A stretch of 7,452 nucleotides of DNA, from positions 1 to 7,452 of the forward strand of contig DFLI01000070.1 of assembly GCA_002373715.1 (NCBI GenBank), read 5' to 3'. Every line of letters begins with the position of its first letter. Within the stretch, counting starts at the first letter, position 1. Shown piece after piece: positions 1 to 6,348 of the stretch. Under the pieces are notes generated by a model. That model was given only the letters and a program-made list of their open reading frames with translations, ran no database searches and was not told the DNA's origin. This DNA is from Bacteroidales bacterium UBA3623. GTDB taxonomy: Bacteria > Bacteroidota > Bacteroidia > Bacteroidales > UBA932. The position numbers were made by a program, and so were the translations under genes.

Positions 1-42
1 CGCGAAGCGGGATCTCATCGGCCTTTCGAATCCCTGGTAAAA

Positions 43-98
43 TTGATTCTGCGTAAATATTTACCTCTTTCCTTGATTCTGCGTAAATTTCTGCCTCC
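43..98. repeat. Two-copy ~30 bp tandem repeat with an internal palindrome
   Basis: The 16-mer TTGATTCTGCGTAAAT occurs exactly at 43-58 and 73-88, a period of 30 bp, and weaker similarity continues for about ten bases (TTTACCTC against TCTGCCTC). The first copy contains the perfect 12-bp palindrome GTAAATATTTAC (52-63); in the second copy this has degenerated. With two copies this could be a paired protein-binding site or simply a decayed duplication. No gene can be assigned around it. Confidence 0.6.
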
Positions 99-123
99 GG
101 CATCTTGCGGGGGTTCTTTTTTT
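94..123 (+). terminator. Possible intrinsic terminator (+ strand)
   Basis: CCTCCG (94-99) pairs with CGGGGG (108-113), with one T-G wobble and an 8-base loop, and is followed by TTCTTTTTTT. It would end a + strand transcript entering from left of the window. The stem is short and contains a wobble, so this is moderate evidence. Confidence 0.45.
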
Positions 124-237
124 ATTATAAAATTACATGAGTTTACGTCAGTAAATCCATTCATCGGAAAACCGAAAGAATCCCTCGGGCTGCAAATAGA
201 TTCTCTTCCAAGCTCCTAAACTTTCCGGCCCGTATTC
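124..237. other. Non-coding stretch, possible structured small RNA
   Basis: Positions 1-364 contain no credible reading frame. The part between two + strand terminator-like hairpins holds several short complementary arms: TTTAC/GTAAA (142-146 and 151-155), CGG/CCG around AAAA (165-174), AGAATC/GATTCT (177-182 and 199-204), and CGGGC/GCCCG (186-190 and 228-232). It ends directly at the strong terminator at 238-270. This could be a small structured RNA or the 3' untranslated region of a gene left of the window. It matches no RNA family that I recognise, and no convincing promoter is seen. Confidence 0.25.
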
Positions 238-270
238 AGCACCTGTGCCCAGTGGCGCGGGTGCTTTTTT
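238..270 (+). terminator. Strong intrinsic terminator (+ strand)
   Basis: AGCACCTGTGCC (238-249) pairs over 12 bp with GGCGCGGGTGCT (254-265), with two G-T wobbles and a CAGT tetraloop, and runs straight into a T tract (265-270). This is a textbook rho-independent terminator for a transcript from the left. No + strand coding gene precedes it in the window, so the terminated RNA is either a small RNA or a gene beyond the left edge. Confidence 0.8.
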
Positions 271-292
271 CTCCCTCTGAACGGGGAGGGAC

Positions 293-310
293 TGCCGCCA
301 GAAGGCGGCA
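293..310. repeat. GC-rich perfect hairpin
   Basis: TGCCGCC (293-299) and GGCGGCA (304-310) are exact reverse complements around AGAA. The hairpin lies 2 bp beyond the T tract of the minus-strand terminator. A weaker hairpin, CTCCC/GGGAG, precedes it at 271-288. These may add to insulation between the two convergent transcription units; neither has its own T tract. Confidence 0.45.
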
Positions 311-312
311 AT

Positions 313-340
313 AAAAAAGGCCGACCCATAAGGTCAGCCT
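313..340 (-). terminator. Intrinsic terminator of the kinase transcript
   Basis: Read on the minus strand, AGGCTGACC pairs with GGTCGGCCT (one G-T wobble) around a 5-base loop, and the stem is followed by TTTTTT (complement of 313-318). It lies 24 bp past the kinase stop codon and is the evident end of the minus-strand transcription unit. Confidence 0.85.
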
Positions 341-364
341 AATTTTCATTGTATTGGGTATGGA

Positions 365-1009
365 TTATTTACCGATGAAGGAAAGGATCTTTTCTACGGC
401 CTCGTCTTCGGTGAGGTAGTCCATGTCCAGGATGAGGTCGTAGTTGCGCATGTCATAGCGGCTGAGGCCGGTGTGACGCTTGACGTAATTGTCTCGGCCT
501 TCGTCTACGGTGTCAACCAATTTGACGGCCTCTTCCTTAGACAGGTTTTGTTTGGCCATGACTTGCTCGATACGTGCTGCCTTGGAGGCGGTGATAAAGA
601 TATCCACCTTGTTGGGGCGGTCTTTCAGCACAAAGAAGGCAGAGCGTCCGGTGATGACGCAGGAACCTTCGTCGGCTATGGCGTTGAGGATTTCCTTTTC
701 GGCCTCGTAGATGTCCTTTACCGTTACTGCGTCCGGGAACTCGCGGGAGAAGGTATATCCTCCTACCTCCATAGTGGCCTTGGGGGCAGGGGCGGCCTGT
801 TCGAACAAATCTGTGAACCAGTTCTTCTTTTTGTTCCTCAGGTGCTCGATGCCGCTCTTGGTCAGGTTGAATTTCTCTTGCAGGGCCTGGAGGAGCTGCT
901 TATTGATGTACTTGACATTGAGTTTCTCTGCCAGCTTCCGGCCCACGGAACCGCCACCGGATCCAATTTCACGGCTGATGGTAATGATAAAAGGATCGTT
1001 CAGTATCAT
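365..1009 (-). CDS. Cytidylate kinase-like family protein (214 aa)
   Basis: This is a P-loop kinase of the Cytidylate_kin2 type, a family common in Bacteroidota and Firmicutes and related to CMP kinase; its true substrate is generally unproven. From the ATG at 1009: a glycine-rich phosphate loop at residues 12-27 (SREIGSGGGSVGRKLA), without the classical GKS/GKT lysine as in relatives; a GR-containing strand at about 117-127 (CVITGRSAFFV); the hydrophobic strand KVDIFITA at about 134-141; and a C-terminal basic segment with RHTG and D-x-R-N-Y-D-L at about 178-192, matching the family's lid region. An upstream TTG at 1042 would add 11 residues, but it lies inside the promoter (1027-1058), so ATG 1009 is preferred. 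No Shine-Dalgarno is seen. The protein should be cytoplasmic. It lies 89 bp downstream of the truncated permease on the same strand with no terminator between them, so read-through is possible, but the gene has its own promoter. Confidence 0.88.
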   Translation of the reverse strand: MILNDPFIITISREIGSGGGSVGRKLAEKLNVKYINKQLLQALQEKFNLTKSGIEHLRNKKKNWFTDLFEQAAPAPKATMEVGGYTFSREFPDAVTVKDIYEAEKEILNAIADEGSCVITGRSAFFVLKDRPNKVDIFITASKAARIEQVMAKQNLSKEEAVKLVDTVDEGRDNYVKRHTGLSRYDMRNYDLILDMDYLTEDEAVEKILSFIGK

Positions 1010-1026
1010 AGCGCTTGCATTTTTTG

Positions 1027-1058
1027 TAAAGATAGAAAACAATTGTCAAACAAGCAAA
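1027..1058 (-). promoter_or_regulatory. Bacteroidota-type promoter of the kinase gene
   Basis: On the minus strand TTTG (complement of 1055-1058) is followed after exactly 20 bp by TATCTTTA (complement of 1027-1034), close to the Bacteroidota -33/-7 consensus TTTG ... TAnnTTTG. Transcription would begin about 10-15 bp before the ATG at 1009, giving a very short leader and excluding the upstream TTG start. Confidence 0.6.
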
Positions 1059-1098
1059 CGGCATTGGATTTAAAGTGAATAATATCAAACTCTTTGCC

Positions 1099-3234
1099 TT
1101 ATTCTTTCTTGAGTTCTATCGCCGGATTGGTCTTCGCTGCCTTCAGCGTTTGCCAAATGACAGAGGAGAAAGCAATAATGAGGGTTAGCAGTACGGTGAC
1201 CGACAGAATCGAGGTATAACTGTCTATGCGCTCGGGATAGTCTTCCAGAAAACGCCGGATTAAGACCACGGCAACAGGAAGGCCGATAATGGTTGCAATT
1301 CCTGTCATAACCATGTAGGACCTTACCGTTCGCCAGAGCTCGCTATCCATCGTCCCGCCAAACACCTTACGGATGGCGATTCCCTTGGCGTTGGAACTGG
1401 CAAACCAAGTGCTGATGGCCATGAGACCAAGCATGGAAATCAGGATGGTTATAAGGCCGAACAGTTCCACCACACGCACAAAACGCTGTAAATCCTTATG
1501 GTCCCGGGCAATGATGTCTTCAAAATAGCCGCACAGGACATTTTTCCGGGAAAGAAGGTCGGTTATTCCGCTTGACTGCCTGTAGGAATTGGCCGCCACT
1601 TCCTTGAACCAGCGGTCAAAAGCCGCATGGTCAACATCGGTCTGAATCCAGATGTACGGAAGAATCTCCGATTTATTAATCATCACGGCGCATAGCAGTT
1701 CTTTCGTAAAACCGTTATATTGCCGCAATTGATCAACTCCGTTCACGGGATATCGGCGGAAATTTTCGATAACGCCTCCCACGGCCGTCACCGTAGGGTT
1801 GGGATATCGGCCCCAGAGAAGAGAGAGGTCGGGGGAGGACTCCGTTATTCCCACAAAATCCCGCGCCTCTTCCGTGAGCCAGAAGGTTCCCGGAAGGGAG
1901 GGCGCCCATTGTTCTTTCACCCGGAAGCCCAAAAGCCTGAAGGCCGAACTGTCACATTGAATCGTGCAGTAACTGGCTTGGTTGGGGCCGGAACTGATGC
2001 CGCCAATGAGAGTCGGGTACCCGTACCCCCTTCCTATCGTTTTTACTCTTGGGGATGCTTCCAATTGCTGCAACAGGGCTTGTGAAGTGCCAACCTGCCC
2101 CGGATAGAAGCAGTATAGATTATCCACGGGCGTTATTCCCAAATCCAAATGCAGCGTATAACGAAGTTGAGCCTCCAGCGTTAGGGACATGGCAATAAAA
2201 ACAAAGGAAAGGACAGCCTGGAGCACAATGCATGCCCGGTTAAAGCCCATTTTCCTTTTTCGCCTCACCTTCCCGGTAACAATGTCAAGGGGCCGATACG
2301 AGGCTAAGAACAAGGCAGGGGACAGACCAGCCAATACGCCAAGGAGTAAAACCATTCCAGCCCATAGAAGCAAAGATTCTCCGTCCCAGGAAACCCTGAA
2401 AGGTACGGCGAGGCCGGCCGGTTTGATGCTGTTTAGCAGGGGGACCAGCCAGTCGGCAAGCAGGATGGCAAGAAGAAAGCATACTGTGGTAAATACGAGG
2501 GATTCACAGACGCCTTTCATTACGATGGACGCCCGGCTGGCTCCAACCAGTTGACGGGTAGCCATTTCCTTGGCCCTATTCCCGGAGATGGCCAGGTTCA
2601 AGTTTACATAATTGAGAATAGCGCAAGCCAGCAAAAGGAGGCCCAAGGCGATGAGAACGTTCAAATACAGACGTTTCCCTTGCCGCAAGCCATGAACGGG
2701 ATCTTCCTGAAAAAAGATATCCCTGGCAGGAATAACAATGGTCCGTTCGTTAATGTCGGGAACATAGAAGTGCATGAATCCCCCTTTGAACTTATCGGCC
2801 AAATTCTCCTTGTCACAGTTAGGCACTAAGTCCACCAGAACATTTACGGTTGTTCCATAGCCCTGTTCTTCCAGATTGGAATTCCGCATCTCCGCCACTT
2901 CTGGAAGGGAGGAGAAACAACTCACCAGGACATCAAAGTCGTCAAGAAAGGAAAGGGCGGGGTCTGCCACGATGGCAACAATAGGCTCCCGAGAAACAGT
3001 CTCCTGCCAACCATTCATGGAAAACGATCTGTAGCAGATGCCTAAGTCTTTCGAAAGAGGATCTTGGCCGGGAAACATCTTTCTGGCAGCCGGTTCGGTA
3101 ATCACTACTCCTGAGCCTTCTTTAAACAGAGCCAAATCACCGGCTATCACTTTCTGAGGAACATAATCCAACAGGAGAGGATGAGCAACCAAGCCCGGGA
3201 CTTCCCATTTTTCTTCGCCTGCTTGTCCGGAGTT
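1099..3234 (-). pseudogene. FtsX-like ABC transporter permease, N-terminally truncated
   Basis: Membrane subunit of a MacB/Lol-like ABC system, paralogous to the complete permease at 3861-6275. The frame is open from 3234 down to 1099, but the only starts are an in-frame TTG at 3192 and internal ATGs. Residues encoded upstream of that TTG (QAGEEKWEVPG) still read as coding, up to an in-frame TAG at 3235-3237. Aligned on the paralog, roughly the first 85-90 residues are missing, including membrane segment 1 and the start of the first periplasmic domain. The rest is intact. Numbered from the TTG: periplasmic domain to about 175; membrane helices near 177-199, 230-251, 272-298 and 317-338; second periplasmic domain about 340-570; helices near 571-597, 625-647 and 659-680. 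Both cytoplasmic coupling motifs (KEMATRQLVGAS, KGIAIRKVFGGT) and the tail KAAKTNPAIELKKE are kept. The break coincides with the 5' boundary of the ORF6N unit. Without helix 1 the first extracytoplasmic domain should not be exported, so I call it a remnant. Confidence 0.75.
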
Positions 3235-3253
3235 CTACTAATGCTTATATTTG
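3223..3253 (+). promoter_or_regulatory. Promoter of ORF6N gene copy 1
   Basis: TTG (3223-3225), 20 bp spacer, then TATATTTG (3246-3253), an exact match to the Bacteroidota -7 consensus TAnnTTTG. The leader to the ATG at 3278 is about 20 nt and carries GAAGG just before the start. The same elements with the same spacing occur in copy 2. The -33 element lies within the surviving permease reading frame. Confidence 0.7.
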
Positions 3254-3277
3254 CGTTGGTTCTAATATTTGAAGGTC

Positions 3278-3859
3278 ATGAGCGATGAATTGATTCTTGT
3301 ACAGAACCTCATCCATGAGATAAGAGGAAAAAAGGTGATGCTGGATTTTGATCTGGCAAGGCTGTATCGGGTAGAGACAAAGGTCTTAAACCAGGCCGTG
3401 AGGCGTAATATCAAAAGGTTTCCTTTAGATTTTATGTTTCAGCTTGATAATAAGGAGTTTACAAACTTGAAGTCACAATTTGTGACCTCAAGTTGGGGTG
3501 GTCGGCGTACTCCGCCGCGGGCGTTTACCGAAGAAGGAATAGCCATGCTGGCGTCTGTTCTGCATAGCGATGTCGCAATTGCCGCCAACATTTCCATCCT
3601 TCGCGCATTTGTGAAGGTAAGGGAGTATTTGCTCATGGCGTCTTCCGTTTCGGCCGAACTCAATGAACTCAGAGCAAAGGTTGATTTGCTGGCACTCCAA
3701 CGTGAGGAGGATTTGGGCGCTGTCAACGACTTGTCTGAAGATGTTCGGCAGGACATTGACAACTTATATCTGGCCATAGCCGATCTATCCTCCAAGTTAG
3801 AGGAGAAGAAGGCTGAACCCAGACGGAAAATAGGATTCCAACAGAACATAGACGACTGA
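3278..3859 (+). CDS. ORF6N domain-containing DNA-binding protein, copy 1 (193 aa)
   Basis: The ORF6N domain, a relative of KilA-N/phage antirepressor modules, occupies about residues 5-118: conserved L-I-H-E-I-R-G, V-M-L-D-F-D-L-A-R-L-Y (20-30), R-N-I-K-R-F-P-L-D-F-M-F-Q-L (43-56), SQFVTSSWGG (66-75) and F-T-E-E-G-I-A-M-L (83-91). A heptad-rich, probably coiled-coil region (about 123-178) follows and the protein ends in the family tail PRRKIGFQ. The family is common in Bacteroidota chromosomes; sequence-specific DNA binding is expected, but no target or phenotype is established. ATG 3278 is chosen over TTG 3269 because of GAAGG placement and the matching ATG in copy 2. The gene opposes the permeases, and its stop is one base from the stop of the 3861-6275 gene. 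A 31-bp palindrome lies inside the coding region. No phage genes surround it, so a prophage origin is not supported here. Confidence 0.88.
   Translation: MSDELILVQNLIHEIRGKKVMLDFDLARLYRVETKVLNQAVRRNIKRFPLDFMFQLDNKEFTNLKSQFVTSSWGGRRTPPRAFTEEGIAMLASVLHSDVAIAANISILRAFVKVREYLLMASSVSAELNELRAKVDLLALQREEDLGAVNDLSEDVRQDIDNLYLAIADLSSKLEEKKAEPRRKIGFQQNIDD
3464..3494. repeat. 31-bp near-perfect palindrome inside ORF6N copy 1
   Basis: The core GTCACAATTTGTGAC (3472-3486) is a perfect inverted repeat about T3479. Beyond one mismatch (A3471/C3487) the arms continue as AACTTGA (3464-3470) and TCAAGTT (3488-3494). In all, 14 of 15 base pairs are complementary. It spans codons 63-72 (N-L-K-S-Q-F-V-T-S-S) in the ORF6N domain. 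It could be an operator, another protein- or recombinase-binding site, or an mRNA hairpin. Confidence 0.85.
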
Positions 3860-3860
3860 T

Positions 3861-6275
3861 TTACTCTTTCTTCAGCTCCGTTGCCGGATTGGTCTTCGCC
3901 GCCTTCAACGTTTGCCAGAGGACGGTTCCGAAGGCGATGGCCAGCGAGATGATAACGGCCACCACAAACACCCAGCCGTAGTTCTCAACGCGGTAGGCAA
4001 AGCGTTCCAGATAGACTCTGGCCGCCCAGACGGCCAGGGGGATGCCAATCAGGCCGGCAATGCCCGTCAGCATCATGTAGCTCTTGACGTTCCTCCAGGT
4101 TTCACAGCTCACATCGGCCCCAAAGACCTTTCTTACGGCAATCTGCTTGGTATTTTCGTCGGCAAAGTAGGTGCTCATGGCCAACAGACCCAGCAGGGAA
4201 ATGAGTACGGCCAGTACGGCGAAGAGTTCTACCAGACGCAGGGTTCTCTTAACCGGAGCCAGCATTTTCTTGTTGATGTCACTTATGAAACCATATCGCC
4301 AGGCGGGCTCTTCTACACCGGATGTTTCCAGCCGATAATCTCTATATGCCTGCCGTATTGCCTTTTCATAGGATTCGTCTTCTCCTATGGTGCCAATCAG
4401 GAGGCAGTTTGAATAATGCAATTCCTCGGCCCGGGTCACGATGACACTGCCGTTGGGATTGAGATCACTCTCGGAGGCCGGCCGGCTGGGGAAATCGGCC
4501 ACGATGCCTCCGATGAACTCCGGTTGGGCACCGTTCATATTGATTCTCCGGGGGAATACGGTAGAGGTGTCCGAGACCGCGGCGGCGTTGAAGGCACTGC
4601 GGCTCATCCAAAGCGAATGCGTCAGCGGATGACCGAAATCTTCCTCCACCTCCAGTCCAAGAAGTTTGAAATAAGTGGAATCACAAATGATGATGGGCAT
4701 TTCCACGCGGTGTTCTTCGTCCACCCTCACGCCCATGGTCATGTTGATGAGCCCGGGGATTCCACGGCCTACGCCGGCTTTTGTTACAAAGGGCAACTGT
4801 TCCACCTTATCCTTGAAGAGTTTCATCTGGTCAAGGTTTTGCGCAGAGTACTCGATGTAGTAAAGATTCTCTGTGGCGGCGTGTGTGGGCCGGGTGAGCA
4901 TGTGGTGCATTTGCACCTCCATCACCAGCGCCAGGGCAATGAGGAATACCGACAGAACATTCTGCACAACGATGAACACCTTGCTCAAGACCATCTTATT
5001 GCGACGCCTCAGTGTGCCCTTGATCACGTCAATAGGCTGGTAGCGGGAAGCCGCAAAAGCCGGGAGCAATCCGTTGATGACGCCCAGCACCAGTATGCCG
5101 GCGACGTACGCCAGGATATACCCGGGCGTCAGCATAAAGGACAGTCTTACGCTGGTATCGAAACCCAGTCCCACCATTTCGGGATCACCGGTGGAAAGCA
5201 AGCGGTTCATTGTGGGCGCCAGAAGATAGGCCAGAAGCAACGCTGCGGCAAAACAGACGGCGGTGAAGGCCACGGATTCGCCGATGTACTTCCACAGGAT
5301 GCCGGTCTTATCGGCCCCCAGAAGCCTCCGGGTGGCCATTTCCTTAGACCGCTTGCCCGTAAGTGCGAGGCTCAGGTTCACATAATTGAAGATGGCAGAG
5401 AGCAAGAGAAGAAGCACGACGACCGTCAGGAGCCTGAGCATCTGGGCATTGCCCTGCCGGGTAAGCCCGTTGCTGTTCCCTGTGGCAAAGAAGGCCTCGT
5501 CCATGCGGTAAGCTTTCCAGGAATCCACCTTCTCTGGACTCCAGATGGCGTCGTAGTTCTTGTGCAGCAGCGCTTTCACTTTGGCCCGCACATCGGCGGG
5601 ATCTGCATCTTCGCGTATACGGAACCAAGTAGTATAGTTGCCGATGCCGCCGAAGTTCCGCTCCTGCTCAGCAGCCCAGGTTCCCGAAATGTGCGTAATG
5701 ATGTCGTAGGGCATGAAGAAAGTGCCATCAAAATCGGCAAAAATGCCTTTGATGGTGCGCTCCGAACCGTCCACATTGATAATATGGCCGATGAGACTCC
5801 CGGTCAAGCCGGGAGTGACGGAGGCGTCATTGCCGACTTGACCGGCAATCTTCCTGGCCAGGGATTCACTGATAAGAACATCATTTTTGCCCACAAAATC
5901 TTCCGTACTTCCTTCTACCAGATGGTATTCCGGGAACACCTTGAAGAAGTCTGCATCGGCCTCTACTCCGGAGCTCTGGAGCGTCTGTTCCCCGTTGCGG
6001 ATGAGCGGCTGCCACAGCATGGCGATGCGGGTTGCCGCCTGGACCTCCGGGATGTTCATTTCCAGCTCTTCCTTGTCCCAATAGGTGAGGCCCAGGAACT
6101 CATCCGTTCCCAGTACGAAGGTTCGCTTCCACTGAGGCGACTCATGCGCCACCTCATACTGCTGCACCACATAGCTGCCAATCAGGATAACAAACGCCAG
6201 GCTCACGGCCAGCCCCACCGCCTCGATGGCGGTGTATAACTTATTACGGGATAGGAATTTCAGATAACTTTTCAT
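3861..6275 (-). CDS. FtsX-like ABC transporter permease, full length (804 aa)
   Basis: Inner-membrane permease with a duplicated MacB_PCD-FtsX architecture. Helix 1 is at about residues 17-39 after a basic N-terminus (MKSYLKFLSRNK). The first periplasmic domain is at about 40-278, and helices 2-4 are near 280-305, 333-355 and 384-406. Helix 5 (about 430-454) starts the second half, with a periplasmic domain at about 455-677 and helices 6-8 near 679-703, 732-755 and 766-788. Cytoplasmic coupling segments follow helices 2 and 6 (KEMATRRLLGAD, KQIAVRKVFGAD); in the family these contact the ATPase. Family members couple ATP hydrolysis to envelope substrate export or mechanical signalling; this substrate is unknown and no ATPase gene is in the window. 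The ATG at 6275 is firm, since the N-terminus matches the family. Upstream, the ORF6N promoter unit begins only 17 bp away, and no minus-strand promoter was recognised there. The stop is one base from the stop of the convergent ORF6N gene. Confidence 0.92.
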   Translation of the reverse strand: MKSYLKFLSRNKLYTAIEAVGLAVSLAFVILIGSYVVQQYEVAHESPQWKRTFVLGTDEFLGLTYWDKEELEMNIPEVQAATRIAMLWQPLIRNGEQTLQSSGVEADADFFKVFPEYHLVEGSTEDFVGKNDVLISESLARKIAGQVGNDASVTPGLTGSLIGHIINVDGSERTIKGIFADFDGTFFMPYDIITHISGTWAAEQERNFGGIGNYTTWFRIREDADPADVRAKVKALLHKNYDAIWSPEKVDSWKAYRMDEAFFATGNSNGLTRQGNAQMLRLLTVVVLLLLLSAIFNYVNLSLALTGKRSKEMATRRLLGADKTGILWKYIGESVAFTAVCFAAALLLAYLLAPTMNRLLSTGDPEMVGLGFDTSVRLSFMLTPGYILAYVAGILVLGVINGLLPAFAASRYQPIDVIKGTLRRRNKMVLSKVFIVVQNVLSVFLIALALVMEVQMHHMLTRPTHAATENLYYIEYSAQNLDQMKLFKDKVEQLPFVTKAGVGRGIPGLINMTMGVRVDEEHRVEMPIIICDSTYFKLLGLEVEEDFGHPLTHSLWMSRSAFNAAAVSDTSTVFPRRINMNGAQPEFIGGIVADFPSRPASESDLNPNGSVIVTRAEELHYSNCLLIGTIGEDESYEKAIRQAYRDYRLETSGVEEPAWRYGFISDINKKMLAPVKRTLRLVELFAVLAVLISLLGLLAMSTYFADENTKQIAVRKVFGADVSCETWRNVKSYMMLTGIAGLIGIPLAVWAARVYLERFAYRVENYGWVFVVAVIISLAIAFGTVLWQTLKAAKTNPATELKKE

Positions 6276-6293
6276 GTTTGCTGTTGTCTGGTC

Positions 6294-6324
6294 TTGTTGG
6301 GATGTCTACTAATGCTTATATTTG
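6294..6324 (+). promoter_or_regulatory. Promoter of ORF6N gene copy 2
   Basis: TTG (6294-6296), 20 bp, then TATATTTG (6317-6324), the same elements and spacing as in copy 1. The stretch TCTACTAATGCTTATATTTG (6305-6324) is identical in both copies. GAAGG (6342-6346) precedes the ATG at 6349. The promoter points away from the minus-strand permease that starts at 6275. Confidence 0.7.
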
Positions 6325-6348
6325 TATCGGTTCTAATTATTGAAGGCT

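Larger units (their letters stand above)
3222..3859 (+). repeat. ORF6N cassette, copy 1 (direct repeat of 6293-6927)
   Basis: Similarity to the second copy starts at CTTGT (3222), covers the whole promoter and leader with no length change (56 bp to the ATG in both copies), and continues through the coding region to the stop. Two stretches are exactly identical: 3302-3327 to 6373-6398 (26 bp) and 3665-3699 to 6733-6767 (35 bp). Sequence left of 3222 is permease coding sequence and has no counterpart left of 6293. No terminal inverted repeats or obvious target-site duplications were seen. Confidence 0.7.

Noticed and set aside
473..1078. Open frame of 201 codons on the + strand opposite the kinase
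   Set aside because: The minus-strand kinase has a recognisable family sequence, promoter and terminator; the + product shows no domain and is a shadow.
1099..3192. Truncated permease as a normal 697-aa gene starting at TTG 3192
   Set aside because: Coding similarity continues upstream of the TTG, membrane helix 1 is absent, and no promoter or ribosome site precedes it. A remnant is more likely, though expression by read-through cannot be excluded.
3464..3494. Invertible (phase-variation) element at the palindromes
   Set aside because: The palindromes lie inside coding sequence, one per gene in direct rather than inverted arrangement, and no site-specific recombinase gene is in view.
3222..3859. 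Classical insertion sequence carrying ORF6N
   Set aside because: No transposase, no terminal inverted repeats and no clear target duplication were found at either copy. Only a shared left edge is supported.
4416..6239. Open frame of 607 codons on the + strand
   Set aside because: It lies wholly antisense to the complete permease, whose membrane helices, domain order and paralogs are clear. The + frame gives a His/Gly/Gln-rich product with no recognisable domain, typical of a shadow of GC-rich codons.
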